From a virus, in IMG/VR virus record IMGVR_UViG_3300046000_000597, positions 1 to 21,774 of that record: a stretch of DNA of 21,774 bases. One strand, given 5' to 3'. Below are positions 1 through 5,949 of the stretch, one piece after another (position 1 is the stretch's first letter; each line of letters begins with the position of its first letter). Position numbers and translations under genes: made by a program. The notes beneath the pieces were generated by a model. That model did not search any database, was not told the origin of the DNA, and saw nothing but the letters and a program-made list of their open reading frames with translations.

Positions 1-297
1 TATTGTAGTTGCAGCCCCAACTCCATTAGCGTTTTGTCCAGCAGCCGTTACGGTAATACCACTTCCACCAACTGGTAAAGTTACAGATGTGCTTGTGCCA
101 GTAACAACAGCGCTTGTGTTTAATCCAGTTGTAGATGTTGTTGTAATAAGATGACTTGTTGCTGTAGCACCTATAGTAGCAGGTGTTATAGATATAGCAA
201 GAGTTGTTGTGCTAGCGCTTGTTGTAGCCGTACCAGAAGTTGGATTGGTCGGTCTAGCAACGCTAGTTGTGCCTGATGAAAATAATCCTTGTGCCAT
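1..297 (-). CDS. Ser/Thr-rich appendage protein, N-terminal part (cut by window edge)
   Basis: An open reading frame starts at the ATG at 297-295 (MAQGLFSSGTTSVARPTNP) and stays open for 99 codons to the window edge, so the C-terminus is missing. It begins one base after the stop of the 299-625 gene, as expected for the next gene of the same operon. The visible part is rich in Ser, Thr, Ala and Gly, with alternating beta-prone stretches. A segment SVTLPVGGSGITVTAAGQN followed by NG and alanines resembles the last strands of a fibronectin-III-like fold. I infer an extracellular virion part (fibre, spike or tail appendage) from the composition and the neighbouring fibre gene. The exact function is unknown. 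Confidence 0.7.
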   Translation of the reverse strand, partial: MAQGLFSSGTTSVARPTNPTSGTATTSASTTTLAISITPATIGATATSHLITTTSTTGLNTSAVVTGTSTSVTLPVGGSGITVTAAGQNANGVGAATTI

Positions 298-298
298 A

Positions 299-625
299 TT
301 AGAACTCACTTCCGAATATATTAAATGAAACTAAACCACTAAATGACATTACGCTTACAACATCTGTTGTAGCAAGAGTTATGCCAAGAGTCAAAGATAG
401 CGAATCAAGTGTTGGAATAGAAATATCATAAGCAACATAATGTTTATTTGCTAATGCTTCTCCGCCTGGTCTGATTGCTATGCGGTATGTTGTTGAGGTT
501 GGTCCAAGATTTGTAAGAACCATTGTAGATACTACCGCAGAACTTGCTGCGGGAACAGTATACAATGTTGTTAATGTATTAGCGCTAGGTTGGACCTGCC
601 CTAGTACTTTGTATGTTGTAGCCAT
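299..625 (-). CDS. Small beta-rich putative virion protein (108 aa)
   Basis: The ATG at 625 follows the fibre stop codon (626-628) with no spacer, which suggests translational coupling. The protein is acidic to neutral and beta-rich, with no signal peptide or membrane segment. Visible blocks are YTVPAASSAVVSTMVLTN near residues 22-39, YRIAIRPGGEAL, KHYVAYD, and a C-terminal GITLATTDVVSV segment ending FNIFGSEF. From memory, this pattern (a VP-rich start, a conserved 'N' strand, a GITL-TDV strand and a final F-G-E) recurs in small phage proteins encoded next to fibre or receptor-binding genes. A virion surface or fibre-associated role is inferred, and no enzymatic motif is visible. Confidence 0.75.
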   Translation of the reverse strand: MATTYKVLGQVQPSANTLTTLYTVPAASSAVVSTMVLTNLGPTSTTYRIAIRPGGEALANKHYVAYDISIPTLDSLSLTLGITLATTDVVSVMSFSGLVSFNIFGSEF

Positions 626-2908
626 TTATGCTCCCATCAGCATTAGTGTGTCGTATAGTTGTGCTCCACCAGAGGAACCAGTTGAAGCGGAAGTTATTTG
701 TCCTTGTGCATTGACTGTTATTGTTGCTGCTGTATAAGTTCCAGCAGTTACTGCTGTGTTTGTTATTGAAAATGTTGTTCCAGTTAGCGTAAGACCAGTA
801 CCAGCGGTATAGGTTGAACCAGAGAACTGATAGACATTGATGTCATCTGTTCCAATAATAAAAGTATCTGGGTCAGCAACAATCTGCACCCAACCAGTTC
901 CCTCGTTAACAGTTCCATCTTGAACAAATGAATAAGAGCCTGGAATCTCATCTGACTCATCACATAATCCGCAACGAGTTAACACCCACGGCTCGCTACC
1001 ACTACCTAAAGTAGTAAGGTTATACCTACCATTTTGAGCCTTATTAGTTTGATTCTTTACAAGAACACCCATAGGCGGTGTTGTAATAGACCAAGATGTA
1101 ACACCATCTAGTGTTGAAAAAGCACGGTTAGTATCGGCAGTTAGTGTTGCCCCAACTCCTGCTGTTCCATTATTGTAATTTGCAGAAAGATTTGATGTTG
1201 TTGCTGCACGAACAGAGGGTCTAACTCTTAAACCTTCGGCTACTTCATCAACATATTGTTTATTTGCAATACCTAAAGCAGTGTTAGGATTAGCAGTTGT
1301 TAATCCACCGCTAAGTGTTAATCCAGTAATTGTGCTATAAGTTGTTGCCGAGTCAATAGTTGTGCTACCAAGAGTAGGGGCTGTGTAAACGCTAGTTGTA
1401 GCAATTTGAACCCAAACAGAACCTGACCATACATACATATTGTTAAGAGTTGAGTTCCAATAGATAGCACCAACAAGAAGTGTGTTGCCATCGTTATCTA
1501 CTGTTGGAGCAGATGCTTTGCTACCAAGGTAGCGGTCATCAAAGTCATCATAAGTTGTAGCAGCAGATGAGGCGCTTGTTGCTGCAGATGCTGCACTTGT
1601 TGCTGCTGCTGTCTGACTTGTCAAAGCAGATGAAGCAGAAGTAGCAGCGCTACTAGCAGAAGTTGCAGCAGCAGATGCACTGGTTGCTGATGATGTTGCA
1701 CTGGTTGCTGCACTTGTAGCACTTGTAGCAGCAGCAGTTTGACTTGCGCTTGCAGAAGTAGCAGATGTGGCAGCAGCACTTGCAGATGCTGCAGCAGCGC
1801 TTGTAGAAGCAGCAGCAGAAGCAGCACTGGTTGCAGCACTAGATGCAGATGTTGCTGCAGCAGATGCTGAGTTAGATGCTGTAGTTGCATAACCTGCAAT
1901 AGTTGCAACAGATGCAGCAGCAGTAGAAGCACTTGCTGCAGCAGATGTAGCCGAAGTAGCAGCAGCAGTAGCACTAGCAGCAGCGCTTGTTGCGCTGGTA
2001 GCAGCAGCCGTGGCTGAGGCAGCAGCACTGGTAGCGCTAGTGGCTGCAGCAGTCTGTGATGTTAAAGCAGAAGATGCGCTAGTTGCAGCAGCGCTTGCAC
2101 TAGTTGCGGAAGAAGTTGCTGAGGTTGCAGCACTGGTTGCTGATGTAGCAGCCGATGTTGCGCTAGTTGCAGCAGAAGCAGCAGAGATGCTAGCCGAAGT
2201 TGCTGAACCAAGAATTGAGTTTACATATTCATAGGTTGTAGCATCGCCAGTAGTTGTAGGTGTGCCAAGTCCAGTAATTTTAAATCCGCCAGCAGCAAGA
2301 TTTGAACCAAGTGTTCCAGATGTAATAGTAGAACTTGTTACAGTAGAACTTGTAATTGTTGCAGCGGTTACAGTACCACCAGTAATTGTGGCAGTAGATG
2401 TAAAGGCACCACTAATGGTAGCGCCGTTAATAGTTGGGGTTGTAAGAGTTTTACGAGTAAGTGTTACTAACTGAGTAGAACCAACTACTGAACCATCGCC
2501 AGTTTCAAGTCCATGCACATGTGTTTGTGAAGCATTAGAAAGAATACCTGAGTCGGCATCATAGCCACGGGCTGCAATGTGAGTCTGTTCTTCTTTAAAG
2601 TCACGACCAGATACGCCATGGCGTACCGCTGTACCAGCAGTATGCGAAACAGCCTGTGTGCCATCTTGCCCACGAATAATTTGAAGTGTTGTTCCAACTA
2701 CAGATATACATGTAACAACTTCTTCTTTGTTGGTATCTGGCGCAAGGATGATTGTAAATGGAACTGCTGGATAACCGCTGGTAGATACAACAGAAACGCT
2801 TGTGGTTGTATCACCAGTTGATGCTGAGGAAATAGAGTTAACGAGTGTGGTTTCAATCGCTGTGGCGGAAAAGTTCCGCTTGAGTACGCCTGGGTCTCCT
2901 GCTGCCAT
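626..2908 (-). CDS. Tail fibre protein with alanine-coil heptad stalk (760 aa)
   Basis: This is probably the trimeric receptor-binding fibre or a side fibre. Residues 1-100 form a beta-rich attachment module with EEVVT at 62-66 and RGQDGTQAVSH at 79-89. Residues about 150-215 contain TPTINGATISG and stretches of Thr/Ile/Ser beta repeats. Residues 234-450 are 31 uninterrupted seven-residue Ala/Ser/Thr repeats (annotated separately). A linker, TYDDFDDRYLGSKASAPTVD, leads into a beta-rich C-terminal half. That half includes an ANKQYVDEVAEGLRVRPSVR segment and a VLVKNQTNKAQNGRYNLTT segment, both typical of phage fibre stems and heads. The protein ends with a GTYTAATITVNAQGQIT strand pair and DTLMLMGA. 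The start is preceded by AAGGCACCCCA, and the gene lies 9 bases after the connector stop. Host range is presumably set by the C-terminal part. Confidence 0.88.
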   Translation of the reverse strand: MAAGDPGVLKRNFSATAIETTLVNSISSASTGDTTTSVSVVSTSGYPAVPFTIILAPDTNKEEVVTCISVVGTTLQIIRGQDGTQAVSHTAGTAVRHGVSGRDFKEEQTHIAARGYDADSGILSNASQTHVHGLETGDGSVVGSTQLVTLTRKTLTTPTINGATISGAFTSTATITGGTVTAATITSSTVTSSTITSGTLGSNLAAGGFKITGLGTPTTTGDATTYEYVNSILGSATSASISAASAATSATSAATSATSAATSATSSATSASAAATSASSALTSQTAAATSATSAAASATAAATSATSAAASATAAATSATSAAASASTAAASVATIAGYATTASNSASAAATSASSAATSAASAAASTSAAAASASAAATSATSASASQTAAATSATSAATSATSSATSASAAATSASSAATSASSALTSQTAAATSAASAATSASSAATTYDDFDDRYLGSKASAPTVDNDGNTLLVGAIYWNSTLNNMYVWSGSVWVQIATTSVYTAPTLGSTTIDSATTYSTITGLTLSGGLTTANPNTALGIANKQYVDEVAEGLRVRPSVRAATTSNLSANYNNGTAGVGATLTADTNRAFSTLDGVTSWSITTPPMGVLVKNQTNKAQNGRYNLTTLGSGSEPWVLTRCGLCDESDEIPGSYSFVQDGTVNEGTGWVQIVADPDTFIIGTDDINVYQFSGSTYTAGTGLTLTGTTFSITNTAVTAGTYTAATITVNAQGQITSASTGSSGGAQLYDTLMLMGA
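1559..2209 (-). repeat. 31 tandem Ala/Ser/Thr heptads in the fibre stalk
   Basis: Fibre residues 234-450 split without any phase slip into 31 heptads of consensus TSA(T/S)(S/A)AA, variants being TSATSAA, TSASAAA, ASATAAA, TSQTAAA and TSASSAL. Only the middle units (ASVATIA, GYATTAS, NSASAAA) depart strongly. The strict seven-residue period implies a continuous helical alanine coil, probably trimeric, in the fibre shaft. A block of heptads near the start (TSATSAA-TSATSSA-TSASAAA) recurs near the end. Synonymous codons differ between the copies, so the protein pattern appears to be kept by selection and not by recent duplication. Confidence 0.9.
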
Positions 2909-2917
2909 TGGGGTGCC

Positions 2918-3841
2918 TTATCTCTGATAGTGTGAACGAATAGGGAATTGACGGCGTTGGTTCTCCGCCACTTCTTTAAGACGAGTGTTGTAAACATTGA
3001 ACAAGAAGCGTGCTGCGTTCTCACCGCTTCGTGCTCCACGCTGGTTATCAAGCACATCTGCTTCTGCAGATAGCGCACCAAGGCGTGATGGGTCTAGGAA
3101 AGAAATCATACGAAAGGCTGCACCATAGACAACTACATCTTCTGAGTAGTCAGGCATGCCAGTTACTGTTGAGTATTCTTGGTCAACCGAAGGTAATGCT
3201 GTAATATCAAATAATGTTGGGCGCTTTGAGTAAGCCACATTGACGATACGCCCTGGAACTACCGCTGAGTAAATACCAAGGGTGTGTCCAAATGCGCCGT
3301 TTGTTCCATACTGTGCTGGGTTTGCTGTACGGTCAAGTTGCCATGCACGCACTGGTAGCCACTCTTGAGATGGACCAATAACATGGTGAGTTACAGACAA
3401 GATATTCTGTATTAAGTCAGGAACATCATAAGTTGTACGAGCAGCAATAAATGGAAACTGGTATTGACCAATAGCAAATATATCTGGGTACATTGCATTA
3501 AGTGTGTCGTTGATAGCACGCTTGATTTCATAGCGTGGGAATAGTGGGGCTACCATTACCTTAGATGAATTGTCATGTGTTGCTGCTATTGTGCCACGCT
3601 GCCCACGACCCCATGGTGCAAGGGTAAGAACATTGTCAATGTTATTAGTAGAGTTAACATACATAATCTCATCGCCAATTTGAATAAAGCCACGGCTTAC
3701 AACATTGGCATCATTAACAGAAATTGTAGTCTGTGTTGTAGTTGATACGGCACCAGTCAACCATGTGGTTGATTCCATGTTTAAACTGTAGCCGTGAAGA
3801 AGCGTATCTACGCGGTCAGTAATCTGTTCAAGGGTACTCAC
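2918..3841 (-). CDS. Putative head-to-tail connector/adaptor protein (307 aa)
   Basis: Translation starts at a GTG (3841-3839) that overlaps the previous stop as GTGA. No ATG lies nearby, so I keep the GTG. The N-terminus is helical (MSTLEQITDRVDTLLHGY). A beta-rich insertion follows with GDEIMYV near 57-63 and APWGRGQRGTIAATH at about 75-89. Then comes FPRYEIKRAINDTLNAMYPDI and a mixed domain with a YDVPD segment and VVVYGAAFRMISFLD, ending in a helical ENAARFLFNVYNTRLKEVAENQRR tail. The helical pattern 'EIKRAIND..N..YP' and 'YGAAFRMI' matches what I expect of tail-tubular-A/gp4-like adaptors that bind under the portal. The position just before the fibre gene agrees. Assignment to that family is an inference from pattern and location. 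Confidence 0.6.
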   Translation of the reverse strand: MSTLEQITDRVDTLLHGYSLNMESTTWLTGAVSTTTQTTISVNDANVVSRGFIQIGDEIMYVNSTNNIDNVLTLAPWGRGQRGTIAATHDNSSKVMVAPLFPRYEIKRAINDTLNAMYPDIFAIGQYQFPFIAARTTYDVPDLIQNILSVTHHVIGPSQEWLPVRAWQLDRTANPAQYGTNGAFGHTLGIYSAVVPGRIVNVAYSKRPTLFDITALPSVDQEYSTVTGMPDYSEDVVVYGAAFRMISFLDPSRLGALSAEADVLDNQRGARSGENAARFLFNVYNTRLKEVAENQRRQFPIRSHYQR

Positions 3842-4113
3842 AGGTCAATGCTCCTTAGGGCTGATACTGCTGACTTGTCAGTGGTTCCTGCAAGTTCATT
3901 ACATACTGAGTTTAAACCTTTGTAGTTATCTGGCTGACGAGATGAACTAGCCTTGTAGTTCAGCGCTCCTAATAAATCTTTACCAGTAGTGCCAGCCCAC
4001 TTATTGGCTGCACCTGGTGCATCCAGAAAAACAGTACGGTCTGGATATGTTCCAGCATTGGCAAGTCTGTTTAACTCTGCAACGAGTGTGGAGCCTGCGT
4101 AACCTGTAGCCAT
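3838..4113 (-). CDS. Small conserved phage protein of unknown function (91 aa)
   Basis: I choose the ATG at 4113, not the ATG at 4119. The 4113 start forms a TAATG junction with the preceding stop and lies about 7 bases from AAGGTGA, whereas the 4119 ATG would be almost directly against that site. The protein begins MATGYAGSTLVAELNRLANA. It carries GTYPDRTVFLDAPGAANKWAG and TTGKDLLGALNYKA, then a Ser/Arg-rich stretch and NYKGLNSVCNELAGTTDKSA. I recall the 'GAANKWAGTTG-DL-GALN' pattern from other phage structural operons, but I know no function for it. It has no membrane segment or enzymatic motif. It overlaps the connector gene by the four bases GTGA, so it is probably translated with it. Confidence 0.8.
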   Translation of the reverse strand: MATGYAGSTLVAELNRLANAGTYPDRTVFLDAPGAANKWAGTTGKDLLGALNYKASSSRQPDNYKGLNSVCNELAGTTDKSAVSALRSIDL

Positions 4114-4370
4114 TACCATTTCACCTTATCTGCCCAATACGCTGCACTCATCTTGCCTTTGGCAATGTTTGTAGCGTGGCGAGCCTTGAACGATTTTTGT
4201 CTTGCTGTCGGAGTCTTATCTCCGCTAACACCCTGCTGACCAAAGCGAATAGTTTTAACCTGGTCACCAGATTTAGCCACAACTACATGTGACTTTGTTG
4301 GATGACTTGGTGTGCGCTTAGGCTTATTAAAACCTGACACTCCTGCTCGCTTTAGCCTAGGGTCTGTCAT
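4113..4370 (-). CDS. Small basic phage protein of unknown function (85 aa)
   Basis: Starts at the ATG at 4370, 6 bases after the stop of the 40-residue gene. It is strongly basic, beginning MTDPRLKRAGVSGFNKPKRT, with a short beta hairpin SHVVVAKSGDQVKTIRFGQQG and a basic C-terminus ARQKSFKARHATNIAKGKMS followed by AAYWADKVKW. I recall near-identical C-terminal motifs (KARHA-NIAKGK-SAAYWA-KVKW) in many marine and freshwater phages, so the family is real, but its role is not established to my knowledge. The charge suggests contact with DNA or with an acidic capsid partner, which is inference. Its last bases overlap the next start as TAATG. Confidence 0.82.
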   Translation of the reverse strand: MTDPRLKRAGVSGFNKPKRTPSHPTKSHVVVAKSGDQVKTIRFGQQGVSGDKTPTARQKSFKARHATNIAKGKMSAAYWADKVKW

Positions 4371-4376
4371 TTGTTT

Positions 4377-4499
4377 TTACTTCTCACCGAGAGTAGTTGG
4401 ATTATTGACCGCAGGGGCAGGGATGCCGTAAGGGTTAATTGTTCCAAAGTTGTTATCTGCATTGACGGTTTGGGTCCCGCAGCCACATTGTGTACACAT
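4377..4499 (-). CDS. Tiny cysteine-motif protein (40 aa)
   Basis: A 41-codon frame fits exactly between two genes. The ATG at 4499 lies two bases after the protease stop (4502-4504), the TAA is at 4377-4379, and the next gene starts at 4370. The ribosome-binding sequence AAGAAGGG, which also encodes the end of the preceding protein, lies upstream at a suitable distance. The product begins MCTQCGCGTQTVNADNNFG and continues TINPYGIPAPAVNNPTTLGEK. C2, C5 and C7 form a CxxCxC cluster that could bind a metal, although one such cluster is normally too few ligands for a monomeric site. The rest is Asn/Pro-rich and probably unstructured. The tight fit and the binding site support a real gene. Its function is unknown. 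Confidence 0.7.
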   Translation of the reverse strand: MCTQCGCGTQTVNADNNFGTINPYGIPAPAVNNPTTLGEK

Positions 4500-4501
4500 G
4501 A

Positions 4502-4639
4502 TTACATACCCTTCTTTTTCATCATTGCCATACCTTTTTTCATTTCTTTAGCCTTTGCAGATTTTGATTCAGCCCTTTCAGCCATTGCATAAGCCTTCTT
4601 CTTCATTGCTGGTGAAACCTTTTTCTTCATTGCTGGCAT
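4502..4639 (-). CDS. Possible nested in-frame product: basic K/M-rich tail (45 aa)
   Basis: Within the protease gene the ATG for M188 (4639-4637) is preceded by AAAAGGGGAATAAC, an AAGGGG ribosome-binding site (plus-strand 4646-4651) at normal spacing. It is very like the site used at the gene's true start (AAGGGGTAAAC). Initiation here would make a separate 45-residue protein starting MPAMKKKVSPAMKKKAYAMA, highly basic and Met-rich, ending MAMMKKKGM. The domain boundary coincides with the end of the proteasome-like fold at about residue 185. This could be a second product from one frame or the relic of two genes fused by loss of a stop. The sequence shows only the signals. Expression is not shown. 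Confidence 0.4.
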   Translation of the reverse strand: MPAMKKKVSPAMKKKAYAMAERAESKSAKAKEMKKGMAMMKKKGM

Positions 4640-5200
4640 GTTATTCCCCTTTTGTGTGATTACTTTGACATCCCCACCGACACCTATGCAGTAGTCAGCA
4701 GAAATTTTGATTGCTCTACGAGCAGCAAACTCTGCTGCCTTCATTGAGTTTTTACTAAAACCAGTGGCTAATGCACCTAGTGCTAATTGCCCACCACTGC
4801 CTACTGCGTAGAGTCCACGGTCATCTCGTGACCACATGTACTCCTCGTCAATTTCATAGATAACGCCGTTTAAACACATGAGTGCATCAAAACCAGAGTT
4901 TGGGTCTTTGATTGCATCTGGCTCATAGCCATGTTCTTTCATTGCATCTCGTAGAGATGGAAGCACTTTGACTTGCATAAAAGCATCAAGTGGCATTGTC
5001 TTAATAAGTTTAGGTGGAGTCCATAGAAACTCTGCTATGTTGCCAGCAACGGCATCTCCTGCAAAAGCAAATACATAATCACCTTTGCGTACTGCCTTAT
5101 CCATACCTTTGGCATAGTAAGGTTTGTCGTCATAGGTAGTCATGGAATCTGCTGCCATTACTGCCCAGCCTTTTCCCTGAATACCTACAATGGCAGTCAT
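4502..5200 (-). CDS. Proteasome beta/HslV-like Ntn hydrolase (232 aa)
   Basis: Residues 1-185 match the proteasome beta/HslV fold. M1-T2 would expose Thr2 as the N-terminal nucleophile after methionine removal (TAIVGIQGKG). D18 in MAADS matches Asp17, and K35 in GMDKAVRK matches Lys33 with a one-residue shift. FAFAGD at 44-49 matches the HslV GFAGG strand. S135 in YAVGSGG matches Ser129, and D169 in SADYCIG matches Asp166. All residues needed for catalysis are therefore visible. Residues 188-232 form a Lys/Met/Ala tail with two PAMKKK copies, which HslV lacks. The start follows AAGGGGTAAAC, 2 bases after the previous stop. The place after the capsid gene suggests a role in head maturation or virion protein processing, but this is inference. 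It could also be a non-proteolytic Ntn hydrolase or act on host proteins. No alpha-type partner or ATPase is visible in the window. Confidence 0.85.
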   Translation of the reverse strand: MTAIVGIQGKGWAVMAADSMTTYDDKPYYAKGMDKAVRKGDYVFAFAGDAVAGNIAEFLWTPPKLIKTMPLDAFMQVKVLPSLRDAMKEHGYEPDAIKDPNSGFDALMCLNGVIYEIDEEYMWSRDDRGLYAVGSGGQLALGALATGFSKNSMKAAEFAARRAIKISADYCIGVGGDVKVITQKGNNMPAMKKKVSPAMKKKAYAMAERAESKSAKAKEMKKGMAMMKKKGM

Positions 5201-5202
5201 GT

Positions 5203-5640
5203 TTACCCCTTAAAACTATTGGTGTTTGCATCGTAGGCTTTGCCTACTTTATTTGAATCATCTATTGCTTTTTGCACCTGCCTAGTAGAGGTTCCTGCTG
5301 GCTGTATTCCTTGTTTGCGAGCATCTCTATAAAGGTTTAATTCTTTATCCCATTTCTTTTGGGACATATTCTTATTGCTTGCAGCATCTCCTGGGGATAG
5401 TTGGAGAGTGCGAGCCTTGCACCCAAAGCATGGGCAAAATTCTGAATCAATGTGGTCTGGATTTTCTTTTGTTATACCTGAGTCCAACCATGGTTCTTGT
5501 GAGGTGGCATCGCACTCAGTGCAGCCATACAACTCAACCTTAAAAATCATTTGTCCATCTATTAAATTGTAACCTTCTTTTACTACCTTGCCTATATGTC
5601 CATCGGCTAAGCAATTATATTTCTGTAATGTATTCTCCAT
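5203..5640 (-). CDS. Cysteine-rich putative zinc-ribbon protein (145 aa)
   Basis: The start is the ATG at 5640, with GGGGGC a few bases upstream. It overlaps the previous gene by 26 bases, and the next in-frame Met is residue 31, which would delete C10 and H15. Potential metal ligands are C10, H15, C40 and C43 (CTEC) and C69, C71 and C74 (CPCFGC). They are spread over residues 10-74 like one or two zinc ribbons. The C-terminal part is helical and basic: SQKKWDKELNLYRDARKQGI, then QPAGTSTRQVQKAIDDSN and KVGKAYDANT. The 'YR-AR-QGI-P-GT' segment reminds me of small proteins near capsid genes in actinobacterial phages. Its function is unknown. It lies 2 bases before the protease start, so the two genes are probably co-translated. 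Confidence 0.75.
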   Translation of the reverse strand: MENTLQKYNCLADGHIGKVVKEGYNLIDGQMIFKVELYGCTECDATSQEPWLDSGITKENPDHIDSEFCPCFGCKARTLQLSPGDAASNKNMSQKKWDKELNLYRDARKQGIQPAGTSTRQVQKAIDDSNKVGKAYDANTNSFKG

Positions 5641-5887
5641 AGTTGCCCCCGATGCTTGGATTTGTTAGACGATTCTTAGTTGCTTCGTCAATAATATATT
5701 CATGTCCACCTAAGTAGACTTCTGTTGCTGTAGCAATTTCAGTTTGTGCGGGGTAGCGATAAGAGGAATACATACCATTTATCATCATTACTGTTACGCC
5801 ACGAGCAATAGAATAACGCTCTAAGAGTCGGTGCCAGCCCATAGGTGTTTCTTCAACACTGGGTGTTATGAATAAATACTCTGCCAC
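5615..5887 (-). CDS. Small conserved protein downstream of the capsid gene (90 aa)
   Basis: I choose the GTG at 5887-5885, which follows AAAGGAGAGACA, a good ribosome-binding site. The frame is open further up to a TTG at 5938, but those codons form the hairpin at 5911-5936 and would give an implausible Arg-rich leader. The product begins (V)AEYLFITPSVEETPMGWHR and continues LLERYSIARGVTVMMINGMY, then SSYRYPAQTEIATATEVYLG, GHEYIIDEATKNRLTNPS and a GGNYGEYITEI end. The 'RYPAQ-E---A---YLGGHEY-I' arrangement is one I associate with small proteins that follow the major capsid gene in actinobacterial phages. Its role (connector, stopper or decoration) is not known. Its end overlaps the cysteine-rich gene by 26 bases. 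Confidence 0.78.
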   Translation of the reverse strand: MAEYLFITPSVEETPMGWHRLLERYSIARGVTVMMINGMYSSYRYPAQTEIATATEVYLGGHEYIIDEATKNRLTNPSIGGNYGEYITEI

Positions 5888-5910
5888 TGTCTCTCCTTTA
5901 TTGGTGTAGA

Positions 5911-5936
5911 GAGAGGGCGAGCGAACTCGCCCCCTC
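5911..5936 (-). terminator. UUCG-capped hairpin after the major capsid gene
   Basis: On the minus strand GAGGGGGCGAG is followed by the loop UUCG and then CTCGCCCTCTC. This gives 11 consecutive pairs with a single G-U, closed by a very stable tetraloop. It lies 13 bases after the capsid stop codon and before the ribosome-binding site of the next gene. The following bases (TCTACACC) contain no run of T, so it is not a classical intrinsic terminator. A partial terminator, or a 3'-end stabiliser that raises capsid mRNA over its downstream genes, fits best. Confidence 0.65.
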
Positions 5937-5949
5937 AACTACAATTACT

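Noticed and set aside
1621-2234. Long open frames on the other strand and in other frames of the fibre repeat
   Set aside because: They arise from the low-complexity GCA/GTT/GCT-type codons of the Ala/Ser/Thr repeats. They encode poly-Leu or poly-Ala/Val chains and have no ribosome-binding sites.
5888-5938. Upstream TTG start for the small gene after the capsid gene
   Set aside because: The extra codons are the two arms of the stable UUCG hairpin, and the GTG at 5887 has a good AAAGGAGAG site, so the short form is preferred.
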